The notes beneath the pieces are model-generated. The model worked only from the letters and a program-made list of their open reading frames with translations. It had not been told where the DNA came from and ran no database searches. 64,000 nucleotides of DNA from an uncultured Eubacteriales bacterium (GTDB lineage: Bacteria > Bacillota > Clostridia > Oscillospirales > Acutalibacteraceae): positions 1 to 64,000 of the forward strand of contig CAKTDF010000005.1 in the NCBI GenBank assembly GCA_934541115.1. The letters run 5' to 3'. The position numbers and the translations under genes were made by a program. The first letter of the stretch is position 1; every line of letters starts with the position of its first letter. Below, piece by piece: positions 53,912-62,559 of the stretch.

Positions 53912-54550
53912 TTAAAGTCCGGCTTTCAGTGCACTGCTTCTGACCCGTTTCAGTGAGCTGCCTTTTTGCTTGAACACCTGTTTTGCGGCTACCGATTGGT
54001 GGAAAAGGTTCTTTTCATAGCCTGCTTGACGCCTTATTGCGTTACGCAGGGCAAGCGGTGTTGCCGCCGTGTTCAGTTTGACCGTTGCAACGGTGTTCCA
54101 GACCTTTTCTGCAAAGTAGGTACAGTTTTGTGCCACATTCCATTTCGATTTGAACTGATTGATTTTTTTGCTGACTTTTTTGAGTTGAGCTGCGGTGATA
54201 TCTTGTGAGAGTGAAACTCTGCCTTTTGTTCCCTGATGGTTCGTTATGTAGCTTTCAAGATTATAGTAAACTCCGGGACCCTCCTTGCGTATATACCCGA
54301 ATGTACCGACGGAAATTCCGTCTCCGGGTTTCAGTTTATATACGCCGACAGTTACGGTCTTTTTTGAAGTGTTTTCAAAATATAACCATGCGTGACCTGT
54401 TGAGGCGGCATTTTTATAATAGGAGACAATTGACATTCTGACAACGGTTGGACTGCTGCCTTTGGCGAATGCCGGCAGTGTAACGCCGAAAACCATCACT
54501 GCTGCAAGCATAACACAGAGAAACCGTTTGAAAGCTTTTGTTTTTCTCAT
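53912..54550 (-). CDS. Secreted protein, permuted papain-fold-like (paralog 2)
   Basis: A 212-residue paralog of the next gene, co-directional and separated from it by its own terminator. The signal peptide is 1-29 (TLPAFA). Conserved positions: TGHAWLYFEN (H53), GVYKLKPGD, GTFGYIRKEG, QLKKVSKKIN, QNCTYFAEKVW (C143). The C-terminal 60 residues are basic and diverge most (FKQKGSSLKRVRSSALKAGL). The near-identical spacing of His and Cys argues that both are active enzymes. The ATG has GGAGGT upstream. Alternative view: two secreted structural proteins with a conserved beta core. Confidence 0.65.
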   Translation of the reverse strand: MRKTKAFKRFLCVMLAAVMVFGVTLPAFAKGSSPTVVRMSIVSYYKNAASTGHAWLYFENTSKKTVTVGVYKLKPGDGISVGTFGYIRKEGPGVYYNLESYITNHQGTKGRVSLSQDITAAQLKKVSKKINQFKSKWNVAQNCTYFAEKVWNTVATVKLNTAATPLALRNAIRRQAGYEKNLFHQSVAAKQVFKQKGSSLKRVRSSALKAGL

Positions 54551-54650
54551 GTTGTACCTCCGGTGCATTTATCTTGCTTTAATTATAATCATTTTTGGCA
54601 GTCAGATAATTACACCGTAAAAATAAGTGTGGTTTTAACAAAAATGTTGC

Positions 54651-54685
54651 AAAAAAGGAAAGGCACACATTCGTGCACCTTTCCA
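54651..54685 (-). terminator. Terminator of the small peptide gene, minus strand
   Basis: On the minus strand GGAAAGGTGCAC pairs with GTGCCTTTCC across a 2-nt bulge, then six T. Confidence 0.85.
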
Positions 54686-54702
54686 GGAATATCAACTTAT
54701 GC

Positions 54703-54834
54703 TTATTCAGCTGATGCGGTGGTATCGTCAGCATCACCAAGATGCTTAAACTTTTCAACAAAGTCCTTGATGAGTTTGATGTAAGCCTCGATGAAGTTTA
54801 CGATGGTGTCGAGAATGTTTCTTACCTGATCCAT
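54703..54834 (-). CDS. 43-residue amphipathic-helix peptide
   Basis: A very short gene with a full set of signals: promoter at 54869-54897, AGGAGGTG six bases before the ATG, a TAA stop and a strong terminator at 54651-54685. The peptide opens MDQVRNILDTIVNFIEAY and continues IKLIKDFVEKFKHLG, then an acidic tail DADDTTASAE. Residues 4-32 put I, L, V and F on one helix face and D, E and K on the other, as in phenol-soluble-modulin-like or membrane-binding peptides. There is no signal peptide and no Cys. The function is unknown; no family was recognised. Confidence 0.7.
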   Translation of the reverse strand: MDQVRNILDTIVNFIEAYIKLIKDFVEKFKHLGDADDTTASAE

Positions 54835-54868
54835 TAAATTCACCTCCTATTCAAATCTCGATAGTAAT

Positions 54869-54897
54869 ACTTTAGTACAATTGCCATAAATAGTCAA
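54869..54897 (-). promoter_or_regulatory. Promoter of the small peptide gene
   Basis: On the minus strand TTGACT (54897-54892), 17 bp, TAAAGT (54874-54869). Confidence 0.5.
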
Positions 54898-54945
54898 TAA
54901 TTTTGAAGAAATTTTGAAAAGTTTTTATGGATTTTAACTCTGTAT

Positions 54946-55929
54946 TCATATTTTAAAAAGCCTTGTGATTTTTGTCATAAACAGTTTGTTTGCATGTGTC
55001 GATTTTCCCGTCAGTGAAGAAGAAAGCTTTAAGAGTGAAAGTGAAAACGGAAAAAGCAAAACGGTGCTTACTGCATTGAACAACAGATGAAAAATGCTGA
55101 CAAAGCTTGCTCCGCCGTCAATGCCCTCAAAAAGACTTTCAATCGGAAACAGAAACGAAAGACCGAGAACGAGAGCGGTTCCGCAAAGATTGAAAAGCAG
55201 ATGAAAAACGGCGGTTGCTTTTGCTTTTTCGTTTGATCTTATGGCAGAAAGCAGGGTTGGTACCGTTGCACCTATATTCTGCCCGCAGACAATGAAAACG
55301 GCGGCTTTTCTGCTCACAGCACCCACGGAAACGAGAGATTGCAGAATGCCGACCGTTGCCGAAGAGCTTTGCAGCAGAGCTGTTGAGACAAAGCCGAAAA
55401 TCAGTCCGGTCAACCGCGAGGAGCAGAGAGAAAAGAGGGCAGATAGGCTGCCGTCTGCGTTGAGAGCCGCGGCCGCCTCTTTCATCGTGTCTATGCCGAC
55501 AAACAAAAGCGAGAGTGCGCAGAGGAACAAGCCAAAGCTCTTGAATTTTTCACTTTTTGAAAAGAGTGAGATCAGCGCACCGAGAAGAACAATGAACGGC
55601 GAAACAGCAGAGAAGTTCAAGGCAATCAGAACTCCCGTTACCGTTGTTCCGATATTTGAACCCATTATGATTCCAACGCCCTGAGAGGCACTCAATGCAC
55701 CGCAGTCAACGAGAGCGGTTGCACAGACCGTTACTGCGGCGGAGGACTGAATAAGTCCTGTGACGCCGGCTCCCGTGAGTACGGAAAAAAAGCGGTTGAC
55801 ACAAAGCTTTTGAAGCAGCGGTTCAACCTTTCCGAGGCATATCTGCTTCATTGCGTCACTCATCTGAACAACCGAAAAAAGAAAAATACCCACTCCGCAG
55901 CAAAAGCCGCAAAGTGCCTTGAAAACCAT
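54946..55929 (-). CDS. Na/Pi cotransporter family protein
   Basis: A 327-residue membrane protein with eight or nine helices in two inverted halves. Each half has a QSS motif (TGLIQSSAAVTV and TALLQSSSATVGI) and a following G(S/Q)NIG(T/A)T loop (GSNIGTTVTG, GQNIGATVPT). This is the NptA/SLC34-like sodium-phosphate family. It lacks the C-terminal PhoU domain many bacterial members carry. It probably moves phosphate with sodium. AAGGAGGTG precedes the ATG. It is divergent from the GH20 gene. Confidence 0.9.
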   Translation of the reverse strand: MVFKALCGFCCGVGIFLFSVVQMSDAMKQICLGKVEPLLQKLCVNRFFSVLTGAGVTGLIQSSAAVTVCATALVDCGALSASQGVGIIMGSNIGTTVTGVLIALNFSAVSPFIVLLGALISLFSKSEKFKSFGLFLCALSLLFVGIDTMKEAAAALNADGSLSALFSLCSSRLTGLIFGFVSTALLQSSSATVGILQSLVSVGAVSRKAAVFIVCGQNIGATVPTLLSAIRSNEKAKATAVFHLLFNLCGTALVLGLSFLFPIESLFEGIDGGASFVSIFHLLFNAVSTVLLFPFSLSLLKLSSSLTGKSTHANKLFMTKITRLFKI

Positions 55930-55986
55930 GGAGCACCTCCTTTTTTAGTCGGCATCGCAATTGTGCGGTGACACCTTAATTTTTGC

Positions 55987-56014
55987 TTGACAAAGGCAGA
56001 AATTACCTTATAAT
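55987..56014 (+). promoter_or_regulatory. Consensus promoter of the GH20 gene
   Basis: TTGACA (55987-55992) and TATAAT (56009-56014) with a 16-bp spacer, both hexamers perfect. Confidence 0.8.
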
Positions 56015-56049
56015 TAAGGGTGGATATAAAAATAACAGGGGGAAAAAGC

Positions 56050-57501
56050 ATGGCAATCAACATCATTCCTATGCCGAATAATGTTTATGAATACGGCGGA
56101 GAAAAGCACTTTTTTGAAAAAGACTTTGTGTTTGAAAAAAAAGATGGAATACCCGAAGAAGGCTATGAAATAACTATCGGCGAGGAAGGCGTTTTTGTTG
56201 CGTACTCAACCGAAAAGGGTCTTTTTTACGCCAAAAACACGCTCGCTCAACTTGAGGGCGAAAACGGAAAACTGCCGTTTTTGCGCATTGTTGACGCGCC
56301 GCGTTTTTCATACCGTGCATTTATGATTGACAGTTCGCGCCATATGCAGACTGTCGGTGAAATCAAAAAGTATATTGAGGCTGCGGCATTTTTCAAGTTC
56401 AATGTTTTCCATTGGCACTTGACCGATGACCACGGCTGGAGAATTGAGAGCGAAAAATACCCCGAGCTCAACAAGGTCGGTTCATTCAGAAACGGTCACG
56501 GCTTTTCAAGTAAAAACATGGCTGTTTACGGCGGATATTATACCAAGGACGAAATTCGTGATGTTGTTGAGTTTTGCCGCGTACGTCATATTGACGTAAT
56601 TCCGGAGATCGATATGCCCGGTCACATGGTTGCAGCCATTGCGTCTTATCCCGAGCTTTCCTGCACGGGAAAAGCTACCGAAGTTGCAAGGCAGGCGGGA
56701 ATTCACAAGAATATTCTCTGCGCCGGCAAGGAAGAGGTTTTCAAGTTCTGCTTTGCCGTTATTGACGAAGTCAGCGAGCTGTTTCCGTATGAATATTTCC
56801 ACATCGGCGGAGACGAGGCACCTAAGGCGCGTTGGGACGACTGTCCGAGATGCCGCGAGAGGATCCGTGAAGAGGGACTTAAGGACAGCGAAGAACTTCA
56901 AGGCTATTTCGTGAACAGAATTATTGCTCATCTCAGAGAAATTGGCAAAAGACCGGTCGTCTGGAATGAAAGTCTCAAGAGCGGTATGCTTGAAAAGGAC
57001 GCTATTGTCTGCGACTGGATGGACAGAGAACATCTTTGTGAGCCATGGGCAAATGAGGGCGGAAAAATAATTATTGAGGATTTCTTCCATTATTATCTTG
57101 ATTATAACTATGGCATTACGCCGCTCAAAAAGACCTATTCATACAATCCTATGCTTGAAAAACTTGATATAGTCGGCAGAAAAAATGTTCTCGGCGTTGA
57201 AACTCCCATTTGGACGGAGTTCGTTGAAGATTTTGAAAGAATGTGCTATCTTTGCTTCCCGAGACTTATGGCTGTTGGAGAAAGCGGCTGGACCAATTGG
57301 GGCAGACATGATTATCGGGATTTTTGCAGGAGAGCTGAGGCTAACAGGAGCCGTCTGCTTTCAATGGGTATCAGTATGGCGCCCAAAAAGGACTGGGATC
57401 CGCTCCCGCTCGGAAGACTCAAAGGTCAGTTCCGACACAACAAAAACTTTATGAATTCTTATTTCTTCAGAGTGAATGTGCTGAAACAGGAAGAAGAGTA
57501 A
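56050..57501 (+). CDS. Family 20 glycoside hydrolase (beta-N-acetylhexosaminidase)
   Basis: A 483-residue enzyme. A short N-terminal alpha/beta domain (to about 90) precedes the GH20 barrel. Markers are FMIDSSRHMQTVGEIKKYIE, FNVFHWHLTDDHGWRIE, DVIPEIDMPGHMVAAIASYP, and the catalytic pair D255-E256 in FHIGGDEAPKARW. It removes terminal GlcNAc or GalNAc by substrate-assisted catalysis. There is no signal peptide, so it likely works in the cytoplasm on imported fragments from host glycans or cell-wall turnover. GGGGGAAAAAGC precedes the ATG at 56050. Confidence 0.93.
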   Translation: MAINIIPMPNNVYEYGGEKHFFEKDFVFEKKDGIPEEGYEITIGEEGVFVAYSTEKGLFYAKNTLAQLEGENGKLPFLRIVDAPRFSYRAFMIDSSRHMQTVGEIKKYIEAAAFFKFNVFHWHLTDDHGWRIESEKYPELNKVGSFRNGHGFSSKNMAVYGGYYTKDEIRDVVEFCRVRHIDVIPEIDMPGHMVAAIASYPELSCTGKATEVARQAGIHKNILCAGKEEVFKFCFAVIDEVSELFPYEYFHIGGDEAPKARWDDCPRCRERIREEGLKDSEELQGYFVNRIIAHLREIGKRPVVWNESLKSGMLEKDAIVCDWMDREHLCEPWANEGGKIIIEDFFHYYLDYNYGITPLKKTYSYNPMLEKLDIVGRKNVLGVETPIWTEFVEDFERMCYLCFPRLMAVGESGWTNWGRHDYRDFCRRAEANRSRLLSMGISMAPKKDWDPLPLGRLKGQFRHNKNFMNSYFFRVNVLKQEEE

Positions 57502-57504
57502 GAT

Positions 57505-57553
57505 GAAAAAAGTAACAGCTGCGTTGCACGATTTGTTGTGACGCAGCTGTTTT
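57505..57553. terminator. Bidirectional terminator between GH20 and SGNH genes
   Basis: AACAGCTGCGT (57514-57524) pairs with ACGCAGCTGTT (57541-57551). T-runs follow on plus, and on minus (TTTTTT read from 57510-57505). Confidence 0.85.
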
Positions 57554-57590
57554 GGTTTGTACTGAATGTATTTCTTAGTTGTGACTCAAT

Positions 57591-58877
57591 TTACCAAAGA
57601 TATGTGGTTGACGGTGAAGTTTCCGTGGCGTATTGCTCCGCAGGAAGAAGTCCGAGGAGTTTTATTTCGTTCACCAGTGTATCTGCCGCAAGAACATTTG
57701 ACTCCTTTGTTGGGTGACCGTCAATAACAGAACCGTAAGTGCCCATTTCAAAGCTCAATGTTGCGCATTTAACCGCGCTGTCATAAGTGTCGTCGCGATA
57801 CTCGGAAACCGCACGCTCAATCGACGGATAAAGAGAATTGTTCATGTCGCCCAAAACGCAGAGTATAAAAGCGTTCGGTTCTCTCAGACGGACGAGAGAA
57901 AGCAACCGTTTGTATTCATCAACAAAGCTGTTTCGTCTGTCTTCGGTGTAGCAGTAAGAAGCGTCGTTTGTGCCGAGATTTATCACAACGAGGTCATTAG
58001 CATTGCCGCTGAAATTCCAGTACTGCCCGGCAGAAATATCACCACAGTTGATGAGCGAGTTTTCATAGTATTTGAAAATGACATAATCATTAGCCATTCC
58101 GTGCGACGGAAATCCCGTCAAAACGCCGTAGCCTGAAAAACTGACCGCGGCAGCGTCGGCACCAAGCTCTTTTGCAGCAAGGAAAGCATAAGTTTCCGTA
58201 AAATTTTCCGTTCTTGTTGAAAAGTTGCCGGTGTTTCCTGCATCAAGACCGTAGCCGCAGGTGATTGAATCGCCCAAAAACTCAATTTTCAGTGTGCCGC
58301 GCGGCGATGGGCAGATGTCTCCCTTTGCTTTGGCTGAGATTGCGCTCACCCCCACGGTCGAATATGTTCCCTCGGAAGCCTTGACAAGTTTTACCGTGCA
58401 ATCTCCGCTATAGGCGGAAAGGTCAAGCGTGATGTCTTCGCTTTCGCCGTCAAGGATAACGTCTGCCTTTTGCTCCCCGTCCACAAAAGCAATAACCCGC
58501 GGGCGGTGGCTGTAGCCTATATACTGTGAGTTATATACAAGGCAGGTGACGGTTACGCTGTCTCCGTCGCAGAGAAATTCAATTCCGCTGCCTGACATTG
58601 AAAACCATCTGACGCCGTTGTCAAAAACCGTTCTGCCGAGAGGCTTAACATAGGTTTCGCCGGCAGTGAATGAAAGGTCGCGTATTTCGGCATCCTCCGG
58701 AAAGCGCGGATTTTCCGCAAAGAGGGGAGATGAAGAACCGGTTTGGGCAGAGTTGCCGGAAAAGAACGTGTATTTTTTTCCGTCGCCGTTAGGCGCTTTG
58801 ACCGAAACAAAAGCCACAAAGCCGATAAGAACGGCAAAGAAAACCGCAACGGCAATTGCTTTGAATAGCTTGTTCAA
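57591..58877 (-). CDS. Membrane-anchored SGNH/GDSL esterase, CE2-like
   Basis: A 428-residue protein: one N-terminal membrane helix (about 5-26), a jelly-roll domain to about 190, then an SGNH esterase. Esterase blocks are IEFLGDSITCGYG (nucleophile Ser), a Gly in FSGYGVLTG, VVINLGTNDASY (Asn), and VIDGHPT (Asp-His). This domain order is that of carbohydrate esterase family 2 deacetylases acting on xylan or other glycans outside the cell. The start seems to be TTG at 58877, nine bases after AGGAGG; the frame opens at 58940 without a site. Confidence 0.85.
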   Translation of the reverse strand: MNKLFKAIAVAVFFAVLIGFVAFVSVKAPNGDGKKYTFFSGNSAQTGSSSPLFAENPRFPEDAEIRDLSFTAGETYVKPLGRTVFDNGVRWFSMSGSGIEFLCDGDSVTVTCLVYNSQYIGYSHRPRVIAFVDGEQKADVILDGESEDITLDLSAYSGDCTVKLVKASEGTYSTVGVSAISAKAKGDICPSPRGTLKIEFLGDSITCGYGLDAGNTGNFSTRTENFTETYAFLAAKELGADAAAVSFSGYGVLTGFPSHGMANDYVIFKYYENSLINCGDISAGQYWNFSGNANDLVVINLGTNDASYCYTEDRRNSFVDEYKRLLSLVRLREPNAFILCVLGDMNNSLYPSIERAVSEYRDDTYDSAVKCATLSFEMGTYGSVIDGHPTKESNVLAADTLVNEIKLLGLLPAEQYATETSPSTTYLW

Positions 58878-59008
58878 AACACTTGCCCTCCTTTCTGAAA
58901 GTGAGTGTATGATACCACAAAAATCCTCTGCGGTCAACAAGGGCGGTTTTTGTCTCTTTTTGCTGTTTTTGGCATTCCTAATCGGTGAATATTTGTCAGC
59001 CTTTACGA

Positions 59009-59037
59009 TTGAATAAACATGGGGGCGGTGCTATAAT
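59009..59037 (+). promoter_or_regulatory. Upstream promoter of the aminotransferase/aro unit
   Basis: TTGAAT (59009-59014), 17 bp, TATAAT (59032-59037). Confidence 0.65.
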
Positions 59038-59093
59038 ATACTCACGATTTAAACCGCTAAAGTGTACGTGGGACAGTTGTGCCTCGCGCCCTC

Positions 59094-59123
59094 TTGACCG
59101 GCAAAGATAATGTATAGTATACT
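59094..59123 (+). promoter_or_regulatory. Downstream promoter of the aminotransferase/aro unit
   Basis: TTGACC (59094-59099), 18 bp, TATACT (59118-59123), only 16 bp before the start codon, so its transcript would have a very short leader. Confidence 0.45.
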
Positions 59124-59139
59124 GAAAGGTGGTTAAAAA

Positions 59140-60324
59140 ATGCTTTCAAAAGAAATGTATGAGCTTGGCGCTCATTCGTCGGTGATCAGAGAAATTTTTG
59201 AATATGCAAAAAAAAGAGCCGCTGTTGTCGGCAAAGAGAATATATATGACTTCAGCCTCGGCAACCCGAATATTCCTGCGCCTAAAATTGTTGACGAAAC
59301 GATCAAAAAGCTCATTGACACAATGCCGTCGTCCGCGCTGCACGGCTACACCTCGGCCGTTGGAGATGACGGTGTGAGGCAGGCAATTGCCGATTATCTG
59401 AACAAGACTCACGGCACATCTTTCAGAAAAGAGAATTTTTATATGACCGCAGGTGCGGCAGCCTCGCTCACAATTACTCTGCATGCACTCGCCGAGGAGG
59501 GCGACGAAGTTATTTTGCTTGCGCCGTTTTTCCCGGAGTACAAGGTTTTTGCCGAGGGCGCCGGAATGAAGGTCAACATTGTTCTTTCAGACGAGAATAC
59601 CCTCCAGCCCGATTACGAAGCGATTGAAAAGGCTGTCAACGAACACACAAAGGCTATAATCGTCAACTCTCCGAACAATCCCTCAGGTGTTGTTTTGAAC
59701 GAGGACGAAATCAAAAAGCTCGCGTCTCTTCTTGGCAAGAAAGAAGAAGAATACGGAAAGCCGATTTTCCTCATTGCGGACGAGCCTTACAGAGAGCTTG
59801 CCTACGGTGGAGCAGAGGTTCCGTATATCACAAAGTATTATCGCAATACTGTTGTGTGCTATTCGTTCAGCAAATGTCTTTCTCTCCCCGGCGAAAGAAT
59901 AGGTTATATTCTTGTTCCCGATGAGGCGGAAAATTCAAGAGAACTGTTCACTGCCGTATGCGGAGCCGGAAGAATGCTCGGCTTTGTTTGCGCACCGTCA
60001 ATGTATCAGTTCGTTATCAAAGAATGCATCGGACAGACGGCGGACCTTTCCGCTTATGAAAAGAACCGCGACTTGCTTGTCAGTACGGTTACGCGCCTCG
60101 GATTTTCATGTGCAAAACCGGACGGAGCGTTTTATTTGTTCATGAAGTCTCCGGAACCGAACGCTGCGGCGTTCTGCGAGAGGGCAAAGAAGTATGAGCT
60201 TCTGTTCGTTCCCAGCGATTCATTTGGTTTTCCGGGCTATGTAAGAATCGCGTACTGCGTTTCGCATGAAATGATTGAGAAGTCGATTCCGGCTTTTGAA
60301 AAATTGGCAAACGAATATTTTTAA
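59140..60324 (+). CDS. Pyridoxal-phosphate aminotransferase, class I/II
   Basis: A 394-residue fold-type-I aminotransferase. Key sites: substrate loop FSLGNPNIPAP, AGAAASLTITLHAL (cofactor phosphate), NSPNNPSGVVL (Asn/Pro), ADEPYRELAYGG (Asp and Tyr), and the Schiff-base Lys in YSFSKCLSLPGERIGYI. Its position directly before pheA suggests an aromatic or prephenate aminotransferase, which is an inference. AAGGTGG precedes the ATG. pheA starts 10 bases after the stop. Confidence 0.9.
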   Translation: MLSKEMYELGAHSSVIREIFEYAKKRAAVVGKENIYDFSLGNPNIPAPKIVDETIKKLIDTMPSSALHGYTSAVGDDGVRQAIADYLNKTHGTSFRKENFYMTAGAAASLTITLHALAEEGDEVILLAPFFPEYKVFAEGAGMKVNIVLSDENTLQPDYEAIEKAVNEHTKAIIVNSPNNPSGVVLNEDEIKKLASLLGKKEEEYGKPIFLIADEPYRELAYGGAEVPYITKYYRNTVVCYSFSKCLSLPGERIGYILVPDEAENSRELFTAVCGAGRMLGFVCAPSMYQFVIKECIGQTADLSAYEKNRDLLVSTVTRLGFSCAKPDGAFYLFMKSPEPNAAAFCERAKKYELLFVPSDSFGFPGYVRIAYCVSHEMIEKSIPAFEKLANEYF

Positions 60325-60334
60325 GGAGGCAAAG

Positions 60335-61423
60335 ATGGACGAGCTTGTCACTATACGCGAAAAAATTAACGATGTCGATAAAAAAATGGCACAGCTTTTT
60401 GAAGAACGCATGAAGCTTGTCGGCTCGGTTGCAGAATACAAAATGAAAAGCGGTTTGCCCGTTTTTGACGAAAAACGTGAACAGGACGTGATCAGACGCA
60501 ACGAAAACTTTGTTGAGGACGAGAGTATCCGTTCGTATTACGTCAATTTTCTCAAGGACACAATGGATGTTTCAAAAAGATATCAGCATAAGATCCTTGA
60601 GGGAATGCGGGTGGCATACAGCGGCGTAACAGGTGCATTTGCCCAGATTGCCGTTGACAAAGTTTTTCCGGACGCTGTTCCGGTATCCTGCAAGGACTTC
60701 AAAGAAGCGTATGAGATGACGGAAAAAGGACTGACCGACTGCACCGTTCTTCCGCTTGAAAACAGCCATGCGGGTGAGGTTGGCGCCGTCATTGACCTCA
60801 TCTTTTCAGGCTCGCTTTTTATCAATGAAGTTTATTCGCTTTCAATCCACCAGTGTCTTGTGGCTCTGCCGGAAAGCGAAATATCAGATATAAAAACAGT
60901 TATCAGCCATCCGCAGGCGCTTTCTCAGTGTGAGCCATATCTTCGCAAGCTCGGCGCACGGAAAAAGGAATGCGTCAACACCGCCGTTGCGGCGCAGACC
61001 GTGCTTGAGGGCGGAGACAAAACTGTTGCCGCCATTGCGAGCCGTGACACTGCAAAGCTTTACGGTCTTAAAATACTCAAGGAAAACATCAATGAGAGCG
61101 AGATGAATACGACCCGTTTTGCGGTTTTTTCAAGAGTGATGAACAAAGAAAAGAGCGACGGCTCAATCATTGTTTTCACTGTTCCTGACGAGGCGGGTTC
61201 GCTTGCTCATGCGATCAATATCATCGGCAATCACGGCTTCAACATGCGTTCAATCAAGAGCCGTGCCATGAAAGACCTCATGTGGAAATATTATTTTTAT
61301 GTTGAGATTGACGGCGATCTCAAATCACGCGGCGGTTCATTCATGCTTGCGGAGCTTTCGGATTGCTGCGACAGGCTGAAATTTGTAGGTTCGTTCAATA
61401 ATGCAAAGGTTGCCGGCAATTAA
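60335..61423 (+). CDS. pheA: Bifunctional chorismate mutase/prephenate dehydratase (P-protein)
   Basis: A 362-residue enzyme making phenylpyruvate from chorismate. An AroQ-type chorismate mutase covers about 1-85 (LVTIREKINDVDKKMAQLFE). Prephenate dehydratase covers about 90-270 (RVAYSGVTGAFAQIAV, LPLENSHAGEVG, NTTRFAVFSR). A C-terminal ACT domain covers about 280-355 (GSLAHAINIIGNHGFNMRSI) for feedback by phenylalanine. AAGGAGG sets the ATG at 60335; the frame runs upstream into the aminotransferase gene. Confidence 0.95.
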   Translation: MDELVTIREKINDVDKKMAQLFEERMKLVGSVAEYKMKSGLPVFDEKREQDVIRRNENFVEDESIRSYYVNFLKDTMDVSKRYQHKILEGMRVAYSGVTGAFAQIAVDKVFPDAVPVSCKDFKEAYEMTEKGLTDCTVLPLENSHAGEVGAVIDLIFSGSLFINEVYSLSIHQCLVALPESEISDIKTVISHPQALSQCEPYLRKLGARKKECVNTAVAAQTVLEGGDKTVAAIASRDTAKLYGLKILKENINESEMNTTRFAVFSRVMNKEKSDGSIIVFTVPDEAGSLAHAINIIGNHGFNMRSIKSRAMKDLMWKYYFYVEIDGDLKSRGGSFMLAELSDCCDRLKFVGSFNNAKVAGN

Positions 61424-61563
61424 TTTATAAGCACAAAATCCGGCGGCATTTCTTCGTTGTATTACACGACACACCGGCATTGCCTGCAATGTCCTATGCA
61501 ATACGGCAAAGAATTGTCAGTTTCTACTCTTGGTTATCAACGGTTACAAAGGTTGTGAAGTTA

Positions 61564-62559
61564 ATGATTATTCCGGTTTCTCTTGCAGAGCATTCATATG
61601 ATATGGTGCTTGAAAACGGTTCGCTGAAAAGGGCGGGCGAGCTGCTCGGAATCAAAGGCAGGGCGCTTGTTGTGACAGACAGCGGCGTTCCGGAAGAATA
61701 TGCAAAAATTCTCATGAGTCAGCTTGAAAAACCGACGCTTTTTGTTTTTCCTCACGGGGAGGAGAACAAGAATACCGATACGCTCCTTTCAATTTGCAAA
61801 AAGCTCCTTTCCGAGAATTTTACCAGAACCGATTGCGTAATTGCGCTCGGCGGCGGCGTTGTGGGAGACATGGCAGGCTTTGCGAGCGCGATATATATGC
61901 GCGGAATTGATTTTTATAATATACCGACCACTCTGCTTTCTCAGGTAGATTCCTCGGTCGGCGGAAAGACGGCTGTTGATTTCTTCGGCGCAAAGAATCT
62001 GCTCGGCGCGTTCCACCAACCCAAAAAGGTAATAATCGACCCGCAACTTCTTTCAACTCTTGAAAAAAGGCAGATATCAAACGGTTTTGCCGAGGCGGTC
62101 AAGATTGCCGTCACAAGCGACAAGGAGCTGTTTGAAATCTTTGAAAGCGGAAAGGCAGAAGAAAAGATAGAAGATGTCATCTGCCGCGCTGTTTGCGCAA
62201 AGCGTGATGTTGTTGAAAAAGATGAAAAGGAAAGCTCGCTGCGCCGTGTTCTCAATTTCGGTCATACTCTCGGACATGCAATTGAAAGCAGCGCCGGACT
62301 TGACGTTTTGCTCCACGGCGAATGTGTTGCGCTCGGTATGCTGCCGATGTGTTCACAGAAAATACGCCCGAGAGTAAAAGCTGCATTGGAGTCAGTCGGA
62401 CTCGGCACGGAGTATTCCTATGACAAAGAAAAAGTCAAAGAGTTTTTAAAACACGATAAAAAGGCAAGCGGCAATTCCGTTTGCATTGTGCGTTCCGATG
62501 AAATCGGCTCATTCTTTTTTGAAAAAGTCAGCCTTGAAGATTTGGAGAAAATGCTATGA
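61564..62559 (+). CDS. aroB: 3-dehydroquinate synthase
   Basis: A 331-residue NAD- and zinc-dependent enzyme, second step of the shikimate pathway. NAD-binding block ALGGGVVGDMAGFASAIYM, TTLLSQVDSSVGGKTAVDF, and metal-binding NFGHTLGHAIES with the later HGECVALGM are all present. The ATG at 61564 has only a weak AAAGG site; the frame opens at 61480 with non-conserved sequence. A 140-bp gap separates it from pheA. Its stop overlaps the aroC start in ATGA. Confidence 0.95.
   Translation: MIIPVSLAEHSYDMVLENGSLKRAGELLGIKGRALVVTDSGVPEEYAKILMSQLEKPTLFVFPHGEENKNTDTLLSICKKLLSENFTRTDCVIALGGGVVGDMAGFASAIYMRGIDFYNIPTTLLSQVDSSVGGKTAVDFFGAKNLLGAFHQPKKVIIDPQLLSTLEKRQISNGFAEAVKIAVTSDKELFEIFESGKAEEKIEDVICRAVCAKRDVVEKDEKESSLRRVLNFGHTLGHAIESSAGLDVLLHGECVALGMLPMCSQKIRPRVKAALESVGLGTEYSYDKEKVKEFLKHDKKASGNSVCIVRSDEIGSFFFEKVSLEDLEKML

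Noticed and set aside
59040..59139. Search for a T-box or other known riboswitch ahead of the aromatic amino-acid genes
   Set aside because: No T-box motif or specifier stem was found; only two ordinary promoters are seen.
61424..61563. Possible extra N-terminus of AroB from 61480
   Set aside because: The sequence is not conserved in AroB proteins and no ribosome binding site precedes it; the ATG at 61564 matches the family start.
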